From: Desulfobacteraceae bacterium
Lineage (GTDB): Bacteria > Desulfobacterota > DSM-4660 > Desulfatiglandales > Desulfatiglandaceae
Length of the DNA: 6,319 nucleotides
Direction: 5' to 3'
Assembly (NCBI GenBank): GCA_030642205.1
Contig: DAOWOF010000142.1
Location: forward strand, 1-6,319
The notes beneath the pieces are model-generated. The model was given only the letters and a program-made list of their open reading frames with translations, was not told where the DNA came from and made no database searches. Positions 1 to 6,319 of this stretch are shown here, in pieces. Numbering within the stretch: position 1 is the stretch's first letter; every line of letters starts with the position of its first letter. A program made the position numbers and the translations under genes.

Positions 1-1467
1 ACCGCAGCCAATACACTTCTCAGGATCTACCTGAGAGACCAGCGGCGAAACCTGGATAGAGGACCTGGAAAGCACAGTGACAGCTCTGGCAGCAGCAGCC
101 ATAGACTGGGCTATGCTTTCATCAAGGGGTTTGGGATAATGAGCCAATCCACAAACAAAAAGACCATCTGTGGCAAAATCTACCGGCCGTAATTTGGCAT
201 GGGCTTCCATAAAAAAATTATCTTCATTAACCGGCACCTTATAAAAGGCAGATATCTTATCTGTAGCCCTTGGCTCAATGGCGGTAAGTAGATTTAGGAG
301 ATCAGCCTTAATCAGTATATCTCTCTGCAATATGGGATCAAAGACCTTTACTTTCAGTCCATCCTTATCCTCTGTAATAATTGGTTTGTTTGCCCTGGCA
401 TACCGTATAAATATAACGCCTTTTCTTCTGGCCTCCAGATAAAGCCTCTCCCTTTCTCCATATGTCCTTATATCCCTATAAAGGACGTATACATCCTTGG
501 CAGGGTCATCATCTTTAATCGAAATTGCCTGAGAAATCCCTGTGGCACAACATAACCTTGAACAATAAGAATGGTTTTCATCACGAGATCCAACGCACTG
601 AATGAAAACAACACTTTGTGCCTTTTTCAGGGCATCAGGGTTATTTTCAATTTCATGCCAGCGTGTAACCCTTGGATTTTTTCCATAGAGATATTCCCGG
701 GTTTCAGAAGCCTTGCCTCCGGTTGCAATAACAGCAATTCCGTGTTGAATCGTTTTTGTCTGACCAGCTTGATCAATTATCGTCTCAAAATTTCCTACAA
801 AACCGGATGCTCCGATTATTTCAGCGTTCAATAATATTTCTATTGCTGCATGGGCATCAATTTTTGCAATAAGATCCTTCATAAAAGAAGGAATGTCATG
901 TCCGCTCCAGGTCTTGCTAATCTCCTGAGCAGCTCCTCCCAATCTATCCGTTGCTTCCACAATAGTAGTAGGAAATCCTTGATCAGCCAGATTAATAGCA
1001 GCTGTCAAACCTGACAAACCACCCCCAATAACCAGGGCAGATTTATCAATATCAACTTCAATAGCTGGAATTGATTCCAGTAACGAGGTCCTGGCTGCCG
1101 CCATGCGGATCAGATCTTTTGATTTCTCAGTGGCCTTTTTCTTGTCATTAGAATGGCACCAGGTGCACTGGTTTCGAATATTTGCCATCTCAAATAGATA
1201 AGCATTAAGCCCGGCATTACGAATTGTTTCCTGAAACAACGGTTCATGTGTCCTTGGAGTACAGGCCGCAACCACTATGCGATTAAGATTATGTTCCTTT
1301 ATAACCTCTACCATTTTTTCCTGGGTATCCTGGCTGCATGTGAAAAGGTTTTCTTCCACATAAGTCACATCTGGCAGTCGTTTTGCGTATTCAACCAAAG
1401 AAGGAACATCCGCAATGCCACCAATATTAACACCACAATTACAAACAAAGACTCCAATCCTTGGAGG
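1..1467 (-). other. Second HdrA-like unit at the C-terminal end of the fusion
   Basis: From about residue 927 the protein restarts like a free-standing HdrA. It has RIGVFVCNCGVN, then TCS, VVAACTPRTHEPLF and YLFEMANIRNQCTWCH, which is the HdrA N-terminal Fe-S domain with C935/C937, C970, C995 and C1027 as candidate ligands. A linker DLIRMAAARTSLLE and an FAD domain (GGGLSG, 1074-1079) follow. M924 lies just before this block, consistent with fusion of two ancestral genes. Unlike the first unit, this FAD domain lacks the TFPTNDCSMU segment and the ferredoxin insert; RLGGAAQEISKTWSG stands there instead. It keeps QCVGSRD with C1227, C1231 and C1232, and KLRPVDFATDGLFVCG. The C-terminal ferredoxin is cut by the window edge after CIGCG. 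Confidence 0.85.
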
Positions 1468-4245
1468 TTGATTCATAATGTCAATTTCTTCAGGAAAGAT
1501 CTTTTTCTTGACAAGGGTTCCTCTCGCGGGAGACAAGATAACAGACGCAGAGCATGCTGCCGCACTTGCTTCAACAACAGACTGCGGAATATCCTTTACG
1601 CCCTGCATGACTCCGGCCACAAAAATTCCCGGCCTGGAAGTTGCCACAGGCGTAATATCTTCTGTTTTGACGAAATCATATTGGTTTAGTTCAACTCCCA
1701 GAGTAGAAGCGACCTCAATGGCTGAATCAGCAGGCTCCATACCCACCGAAAGTACTACCATATCAAAGGTCTCTTTATTTGCTTCTCCAGCCTCTGAAAC
1801 ATAAGTAAGGTTAAGGGTTCCGTTATCATCTATTTCAGTGATGGAATGAATCCTTGACCGAACAAAATTAACGCCTTGTGTTTTTGCCCTTTCATAATAT
1901 TTCTCAAAGTCCTTGCCATGAGTTCTCATATCCATAAAGAATATTGTTGGGCTAAACGCATCTCCAATATGTTCCTTTGCGATAACAGCTTGCTTAATGG
2001 CATACATACAGCAAACTGAAGAGCAATACTCATTATCACATCTGTTGATATCACGAGATCCGACGCACTGGAGCCAGGCAATCTTCTTTGGTTCCTGATT
2101 GTCTGAGGGTCGCAGGACATGCCCTGTGGTAGGCCCGCCAGCAGCCAGAAATCTTTCAAATTCCAGACTTGTAATTACATTGGCAAATTGTTTATGCTGG
2201 TAGACATCAAGATTAGCCGGATCAAAAGTATCAAGTCCGGATGTAAGAATAACCGAACCTACATCAATAGAAAGGATCTCTTCTTGCTGAGAATGAGTCT
2301 CCAGGGTTACGGCTTCGGCCTGGCAGACAGACACACACTGGTAGCATTCACAACAGCCGCCACAGTCTAAACAGCGACCGGCTTCACGGCTTGACTCAGC
2401 ATTCTCCATGGCAAGATTAACTTCGTCAAATCCACCCAGCCTTTTTTCTATTGCCAGCGTTGGAATAGATGCCCTTTTTCCAAGTGGCTCATCTTCAGAG
2501 ATATCAAGCCAGTTTGTCCCCATGGGAGGATCATCCTGCCATTCCGTTGGAAGAGCGACCCCTTCAAGATAGTCCGAGATATATTTCGCAGCTCTTTTGC
2601 CCGCCTCAACAGCCTCTATAACTGTTGCAGGTCCGGTAATGGCATCCCCACCGGCAAAGATATAAGGAATATTGGTCTGAAGAGTCTCGGAGTTGACCTC
2701 TAACAGGTTCCATTTGGAAATATTAAGGCCATGGTCATTACCCAGTAAATCAAAATCAGGCTCCTGGCCAATGGCTGGAATGATATGGCTTCCGTCAATA
2801 AAAAATTCAGAGCCCTCTACCGGAATAGGCTTGCGTCTTCCGGAGCTGTCAGGCTCAGTAAGACGGGTGCGGATACATTCGATTCCTTTAAGGTCGCCGT
2901 TTTCCTGTATGATTTTTAAAGGCGCCACCAGAAAATGAATCTTGACCCCTTCTTTTTCAGCCTCTTCCACTTCCTCAGGTTCAGCCAGCATTTCGGTCCG
3001 TGAACGACGATAAATAATATGCGCCTCAGTGGCGCCCAACCTAAGGGCCACGCGAGCCCCGTCAAGGGCGGAATGTCCTCCACCTATAATAATGACCTTG
3101 CCTTCTACTTGTTTCACTTTCCCAAGATGAACATCCCTGAGAAAAGTGGTTATATCAGAGACGCCATTGCTCTCTTCTCCCTGTATCCTCAGTTTGAGGC
3201 TTTTCCAGGCGCCAATACCCATAAAAATAGTATCAGCTCCATTTTCACGGAGTTCCTGAATCGTCAGATCCTTGCCAATAGCCACGTTGGTCAGGATCTT
3301 GATTCCATAACGTTTCAGGTTTTCAATCTCGGCATCCAGCACGGATCTTGGAAGGCGATGCTCAGGTATTCCATAACGCATCATGCCACCGGTTTCAGGC
3401 ATTGCCTCATAGACAGTAACCTGATAGCCATCCAATGCCAGAAAATAAGCGGCGGAAAGTCCTGCAGGGCCTGAACCTATAATAGCAACTTTCTTTTCTT
3501 TCGGTATTATATCAGGAAGCGGCAAATCATTGAGATTCACATTATCAGCTGCTACTCGCTTGAGCTCCCTTATGGAAATTGCATCATCCACTTCCATGCG
3601 ACGGCAGCTTTTTTCACAACGATGTGGACAAATCCGGCCCAGGATACCGGGGAAAGGAAGATCCTGCATTATAATTTCAACTGCTTCCCGATATTTCCCC
3701 ACCTTGACCATTGCCACATAGCCCTGTACATTTATATGAGCCGGACATGACATTCGACAGGGAGCAATATCTACTTTCTCAATGCAATAACTACCGGGGA
3801 TGGCTTGTGGATAGGCCTTATAAGCGATTTTACGCTGAGCCAGGGAGGCATTATAGACATCAATTCTATCCACAGGACAAACATCTGAGCAATCACCGCA
3901 CGCCGTGCATTTATCAGAATCAATAAAACGTGGTAATTTCCTGAGCCTTACCTTAAAATTGCCTTCTGTTCCTTCCAAATTTACTAAATTTGAGCAGGTA
4001 TGGAGTTCAATATTGATATGACGGCCGACCTCGACCAGTTTTGGTGAAATAATTCACATAGAGCAGTCATTGGTTGGAAAAGTCTTGTCCAGCTGGGACA
4101 TAACTCCTCCTATTGCAGGAGTCTTTTCCACAAGATGAACATAATAGCCTGAATCCGCCAGATCCAAGGCCGCTTGCATTCCTGTGATACCGCCACCAAC
4201 AACCATTACTGCGCCCGGAATATTTTGAACTAGTTCTTTTTTCAT
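1..4245 (-). CDS. hdrA: HdrA-like selenoprotein fused to a GltD-like NAD(P)H oxidoreductase module (3' end outside window)
   Basis: Translation from ATG 4245-4243 is open for 1415 codons to base 1, apart from TGA at codon 64, read as selenocysteine. Domains seen: FAD motif GGGITG (17-22); DKTFPTNDCSMU (Sec64); SPKLVEVGRHINIE; ferredoxin C113-C116-C119-C123; GltD-like module about 150-570; ferredoxin cysteines C625-C641; QCVGSRD (726-732) with C736, C741, C745 and C746; a second HdrA unit from about 927 with C935, C937, C970, C995 and C1027; second FAD motif GGGLSG (1074-1079); second QCVGSRD (1216-1222); then CIGCG, the start of a C-terminal ferredoxin. HdrA is the flavin subunit of cytosolic heterodisulfide-reductase-like complexes that bifurcate or confurcate electrons. 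The GltD part suggests NAD(P)H as donor or acceptor (inference). Canonical archaeal HdrA is roughly half this length. The start is supported by AAGGA ten bases upstream. The partner subunits (HdrB/C, MvhD or others) are not in the window, so the actual substrate cannot be named. Confidence 0.93.
2536..3798 (-). other. GltD-like NAD(P)H/FAD module nested inside the first HdrA domain
   Basis: Residues about 150-570 resemble the small subunit of glutamate synthase and related NAD(P)H oxidoreductases. Seen in order: CRMSC (163-167) and PAHINVQGYV; FPGILGRICPHRCEKSC with C206, C210 and C214; an FAD motif IGSGPAG (256-262); GGMMRYGIPEHRLP; an NAD(P) motif GGGHSALD (388-395) followed by YRRSRTEMLAEPEEVEEA; AIGQEPD; and the FAD-closing AGGDAITGPATVIEAVEAG. 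The YRRS arginines suggest NADPH (inference). The module starts just after the first HdrA ferredoxin cluster and ends just before the second, so it is inserted between the two clusters. No amidotransferase (GltB) domain is visible, so glutamate synthesis is not implied. Confidence 0.9.
4023..4053 (-). promoter_or_regulatory. Candidate bacterial SECIS element downstream of the UGA
   Basis: On the minus strand, bases 4036 to 4023 read GGTCGAGGTCGGCC. They can fold into a 5-bp stem (GGUCG with CGGCC, including one U-G pair) capped by AGGU. The loop begins 22 nt after the UGA and has a G in its first two positions, which fits the general description of bacterial SECIS elements; the AGGU loop resembles the GGU-containing loop of E. 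coli fdhF. Its role would be to bind SelB and direct Sec insertion. The fold was judged by eye, without an energy calculation. Confidence 0.65.
4054..4056 (-). other. In-frame UGA read as selenocysteine (Sec64)
   Basis: The TGA sits within PTNDCSM-TGA-IISPKLVEVGR. HdrA proteins have DCS-x-C or DCS-x-U followed by I(L/I)(S/T)PK(L/M)VEVGRH at this place, and selenocysteine here is established for several methanogen and bacterial HdrA proteins. The reading frame on both sides matches HdrA without a gap, and 1351 further codons are open, so a nonsense mutation or sequencing error is unlikely. A conventional gene caller would stop here and report a 63-residue fragment. Confidence 0.9.
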
Positions 4246-4255
4246 TGAAATTTCA

Positions 4256-4260
4256 TCCTT
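4256..4260 (-). promoter_or_regulatory. Ribosome binding site of the hdrA-like gene
   Basis: The minus strand reads AAGGATGAAATTTCA directly before the ATG at 4245. The AAGGA core lies 10 nt from that start. The ATG embedded in AAGGATG is out of frame and meets TGA after four codons, so the ATG at 4245, which gives the normal short HdrA lead into the FAD motif, is preferred. Confidence 0.65.
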
Positions 4261-4355
4261 AATATAGTGAAAAAAGCTTATTTTTTTGGTTCAGAAGAAT
4301 GATAAATAAGGGTATGAAATCATTCACAATCCTAATCCTAATTCCAATTCCATAT

Positions 4356-4376
4356 AATAGTTAGGACAGCTTTTAG
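4356..4376 (+). repeat. Left terminal inverted repeat of the IS
   Basis: The sequence AATAGTTAGGACAGCTTTTAG matches the reverse complement of 5591-5611 at 16 of 21 positions, with the outer 13 bases differing at only one position. The better match at the outer end is what is expected of IS termini. Confidence 0.7.
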
Positions 4377-4455
4377 TACTGTTTAGAAAAGAATGGACAA
4401 GAGTACTCCAAGTTGTAAAAATTCTGTTGCAAAGCAAAATTTTCATTTCAACAGG

Positions 4456-4485
4456 GAGTAGCCTATGGAGACAGTAGGCTATCTC
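4456..4485 (+). promoter_or_regulatory. Hairpin immediately before the transposase start
   Basis: TAGCCTA (4459-4465) pairs with TAGGCTA (4475-4481) around a 9-nt loop. GAG/CTC extends the stem by three pairs across a one-base bulge at 4482. It ends two bases before the ATG at 4488, and the only GGAG lies in its loop. IS elements often carry structures here that restrain transposase translation from read-through transcripts; that role is inferred. No U-tract follows, so a terminator is unlikely. Confidence 0.5.
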
Positions 4486-4487
4486 AG

Positions 4488-5595
4488 ATGTCCAACGTAT
4501 CTAAGCCTCAGAAAAATTTTTTATTGGTTTTATTTTCAACGATCAAGATGCTTCGGGGGCGTATGAACTTTCGTAATTTGAGTCGTTACAGCAATATGCA
4601 TGAAAAAAAGTTTTTCAAGAAACTTCAGGAAATCATTCGATTTCGCCATGTTTAATCATGTACTTATTACGGAAACAATCCCTCAAAATAACAAAAAAAT
4701 AACCGCCATCGGCGCTTCCTATATTTCTAAAAGTAGAAAGTACAGTTAAAGGATTGACTATTTTTGAAGCGGTGTGACGAATAAAAGTAAAAAAAGTCAG
4801 GGAATTTCATCCCTCGCTATTGTTAATCTGAACTATAACACTGCCTACAATCTTTCTGTTAAGCAAAATCAAAGCTATTTGCGCGAGCATGGAATCACTC
4901 ATATTGCGGCTGATGGTTTTTACTCTAAAATCCGTTTTATCGACGGTATCTGTGAGCTTGGCTTTCATCAGAACTGTCGTCTAAGAAATGATGAGAACCT
5001 TTGCTACCTCTACAAAGGGCCTCAAAGGGAAGGTAAAGGTAGAGCAAAATCTTATGATGGCAAAGTCAAATTCGATGATCTCTCCCGATGGGAATTCATT
5101 ATCGAAGTTGAACCGGAAGTATTACTGTATACTGCCGTTCTTAACTCACCTTGTTTCAAAAGAAATCTCAACGTTGTATATTTACTGAACAGACAAAATC
5201 CTGAAAAACAACGTTATGCATTATTCTTTTCAACTGATTTGATACTCTTTGCTTTAGTATTTTTTAATTGGTATCGAGCACATTTCCAAATTGAATTTAT
5301 TTTTCGTGATGCTAAGCAGTTCACCGGAGTTGCCAATTGCCAAGCTCGAAAAAAAGAAGCTCTGCATTTTCATTTTAATGCTTCTTTAACCACGCTCAAT
5401 CTCTTGAAAAAGCAGGACAGGGAACTTAATGAAAATTCCGGTTCCAAAGTCTGTTCAATCGCATCATGGAAAGCACGCTATTTCAATGAACATCTGCTTG
5501 ATCGATTTATTTCACACTTGGATTTGGACCCTATCTTCATAAAAAATACTCCTCAATACGAGGAACTTAGGAACTACGGCGTTATTGCCGCTTAA
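4488..5595 (+). pseudogene. Inactivated IS4-like DDE transposase
   Basis: The best start is ATG 4488 (MSNVSKPQKNF...), reading through RGRMNFRNLSRYSNMHEK. The frame is then lost in a run of seven A at 4603-4609; dropping one A restores SFSRNFRKSFDFAMFNHVL. Two nonsense codons follow, TAA at 4747-4749 (Tyr expected) and TGA at 4765-4767 (Trp expected). The rest (4774-5595, which could restart at GTG) is open. It contains AADGFY with the second catalytic Asp (codon at 4912), FFSTDL, and the E region YRAHFQIEFIFRDAKQFTG (Glu codon at 5293). At 4711-4713 AIGAS stands where related enzymes, as I recall them, have an Asp (A-x-D-A/P/C-S-F/Y-I), so the first catalytic residue also seems lost. About 25-30 residues between LSVKQ and NQSYLREH appear deleted compared with recalled relatives. 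An active enzyme is very unlikely. Confidence 0.88.
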
Positions 5596-5611
5596 TTTTG
5601 TCCGAACTATT
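5591..5611 (-). repeat. Right terminal inverted repeat of the IS
   Basis: The reverse complement reads AATAGTTCGGACAAAATTAAG, the partner of the left repeat at 4356-4376. It overlaps the TAA stop of the transposase (5593-5595), so coding sequence runs right into the end of the element. Confidence 0.7.
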
Positions 5612-5637
5612 GCTCTTAAATAATTTTGTTATATAAA
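5610..5637 (+). promoter_or_regulatory. Candidate sigma-70 promoter for the PEP-CTERM gene
   Basis: TTGCTC (5610-5615) and TATAAA (5632-5637) are separated by 16 bases, about 40 bp upstream of the coding start. The -10 box is good but the -35 is weak, and the surroundings are AT-rich, so chance is possible. The first two bases of the -35 belong to the IS right repeat. Confidence 0.3.
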
Positions 5638-5667
5638 AAAAATATGTCACGACCACTCATTTTTAAT

Positions 5668-5673
5668 AAAGGA
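5668..5673 (+). promoter_or_regulatory. Ribosome binding site of the PEP-CTERM gene
   Basis: AAAGGA lies five bases upstream of the ATG at 5679. This supports that start, which also gives a complete signal peptide. Confidence 0.75.
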
Positions 5674-5678
5674 AAAAA

Positions 5679-6305
5679 ATGCAACAAAAACTAAATCTGA
5701 AGTCTATTATTTTATTGCTATCCATGTGTTTTGCTGCCACCCCTGTATTTGCCAACACCATGTTTTCTTTCGACTCAGCTGATATCAGCTGGGTTGGCCA
5801 AGGGGAATCTGTTTATGTTACACCCGATGATGGTTATTTATTTACCTCCAGTGGCACTCAAAATTATATCAGTTTGGATATTGCCAGCCTCAACTCCCCA
5901 TTTGGGCCAGAATGGAACCCTAACAGTGGAGACGATTACAATTATTGGACATTGGATATTGCTGCTCCTTTCAACGATTTACTTGAGATTGGCCTTTATG
6001 ACAATGCTGCCCGCTATCCATTTCAAGATGATGACCAACCAGGCCTTACCTTGTCTGGAAACCACAGGGGTAATAATCGTAACAGCGGATTTTTTGAGAT
6101 TTACGAATTAAGTTTTGATACCGATGGTTCTTTAGCTTGTCTTGGTGTTGATTTCACTCAATATGGTGAAGAATCTCAGAATCGTTGGATTACTGGTAGT
6201 ATTCATTACAACACATCTCCGGTACCTGAACCGACAACCATACTTTTTCTCGGAATTGGTTTGGCTGGATTGTTTGGAAACAGGATTAAAAGAAAGAAAA
6301 AATAA
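5679..6305 (+). CDS. Secreted PEP-CTERM sorting domain protein of unknown function
   Basis: A 208-residue protein. The N-terminus is a classic signal peptide: basic start (K4, K8), hydrophobic core IILLLSMCFAA (10-20) and a likely cleavage site VFA|N after residue 25. The C-terminus has the three-part exosortase signal: PVPEPTT (181-187), the membrane segment ILFLGIGLAGLFG (188-200) and the basic tail NRIKRKKK. In this family an exosortase (EpsH/XrtA type) recognises PEP-CTERM on the outer face of the inner membrane, and the protein is usually destined for the exopolysaccharide matrix or cell surface. The mature part (26-180) is acidic, rich in Asp, Asn, Gly, Ser and aromatic residues, and contains one cysteine in SLACLGVDF; I recognise no enzymatic domain, and a beta-sandwich fold is only a guess. 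The length is normal and the gene intact. No exosortase or polysaccharide gene is in view. The gene follows the dead IS by 67 bp. Confidence 0.93.
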   Translation: MQQKLNLKSIILLLSMCFAATPVFANTMFSFDSADISWVGQGESVYVTPDDGYLFTSSGTQNYISLDIASLNSPFGPEWNPNSGDDYNYWTLDIAAPFNDLLEIGLYDNAARYPFQDDDQPGLTLSGNHRGNNRNSGFFEIYELSFDTDGSLACLGVDFTQYGEESQNRWITGSIHYNTSPVPEPTTILFLGIGLAGLFGNRIKRKKK

Positions 6306-6319
6306 TATCTTCTTCCATA

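Larger units (their letters stand above)
4356..5611 (+). mobile_element. Degenerate insertion sequence with IS4-like DDE transposase
   Basis: About 1.26 kb bounded by imperfect inverted repeats and carrying one broken transposase gene on the plus strand. The left end is about 110 bp from the hdrA-like start and the right end overlaps the transposase stop codon. No direct target duplication is visible next to the repeats, which fits an old insertion or slightly misplaced ends. The family is assigned from recalled similarity of the C-terminal transposase motif (IEFIFRDAKQFTG...NCQAR), so the exact IS family is uncertain. Confidence 0.75.

Noticed and set aside
1926..2159. 77-codon minus-strand frame within the hdrA-like gene
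   Set aside because: It is in a different frame from the conserved HdrA reading, which spans the same bases with QCVGSRD and conserved cysteines.
571..3926. Several plus-strand open frames of 60-150 codons opposite the hdrA-like gene
   Set aside because: They are antisense shadows of a continuous, strongly conserved minus-strand protein and show no recognisable domains or ribosome binding sites.
4301..4329. Possible hdrA promoter, minus strand TTGTGA with TTTATC at 17-bp spacing
   Set aside because: Both boxes match the consensus poorly in an AT-rich stretch. No better promoter was found in 4246-4355, so none is called.
4328..4351. Short imperfect repeats of the type cctaat/ccaatt next to the IS left end
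   Set aside because: Only two or three degenerate units; too short to call a repeat array, and not clearly a target duplication.
4604..4610. A AAA AAG slippery heptamer in the transposase, as used for programmed -1 frameshifting in some IS elements
   Set aside because: It is in the right phase, but a -1 shift leads to an unrelated frame. The homologous frame needs one A removed (a +1 shift), so a simple base insertion is the better reading.
4765..4767. TGA in the transposase as a second selenocysteine
   Set aside because: It replaces an expected Trp, follows another stop (TAA at 4747) and a frameshift, and lies in a mobile-element gene; a nonsense mutation explains it.
5727..5729. Cys17 of the PEP-CTERM protein as a lipoprotein acylation site
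   Set aside because: The preceding residues (LSM) do not fit a lipobox, and a normal signal peptidase I site follows at VFA|N.
5731..6111. 126-codon plus-strand frame inside the PEP-CTERM gene
   Set aside because: Alternative-frame shadow; the other frame has both a signal peptide and a PEP-CTERM tail with a good ribosome binding site.

Overview
The window looks like DNA from an anaerobic, selenoprotein-making bacterium, most plausibly a sulfate-reducing or related Desulfobacterota. The reasons are an HdrA-type electron-transfer flavoprotein with an in-frame UGA at the classic HdrA selenocysteine site, a moderately AT-rich sequence, and a PEP-CTERM/exosortase-sorted secreted protein. The taxonomy is an inference; no rRNA or tRNA gene is present.

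Region 1 (1-4245, minus strand) is a single giant gene whose 3' end lies beyond base 1. I translated it line by line from the ATG at 4245. It stays open to the window edge (1415 codons) except for one TGA, codon 64, at 4054-4056. That TGA falls exactly where HdrA proteins carry Cys or selenocysteine, and a compact hairpin with AGGU in its loop lies 17 nt downstream. I therefore read it as one selenoprotein and not as a 63-residue ORF followed by an orphan. The protein is a nested fusion: an HdrA thioredoxin-reductase-like flavin domain, interrupted at its ferredoxin insert by a complete GltD-like NAD(P)H:FAD/Fe-S module, then the rest of the first HdrA domain, then a second HdrA-like unit with its own N-terminal cysteine domain and FAD domain, then the start of a C-terminal ferredoxin. 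NAD(P)H oxidised at the GltD part could feed electrons through Fe-S clusters to the HdrA flavins, as in flavin-based electron bifurcation or confurcation.

Region 2 (4356-5611, plus strand) is a decayed insertion sequence with imperfect 21-bp terminal inverted repeats (16/21 matches). Its IS4-like DDE transposase is broken by a one-base insertion in an A-run, two nonsense codons, probable loss of the first catalytic Asp and a probable internal deletion. A strong hairpin lies just before its start codon. The element lies about 110 bp upstream of the hdrA-like start and about 67 bp upstream of the next gene.

Region 3 (5679-6305, plus strand) is an intact gene for a secreted protein with an N-terminal signal peptide and a C-terminal PEP-CTERM anchor. 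It has a good ribosome binding site, and a candidate promoter overlaps the right end of the IS. It has no evident functional link to the hdrA-like gene. The last 14 bases hold nothing recognisable.
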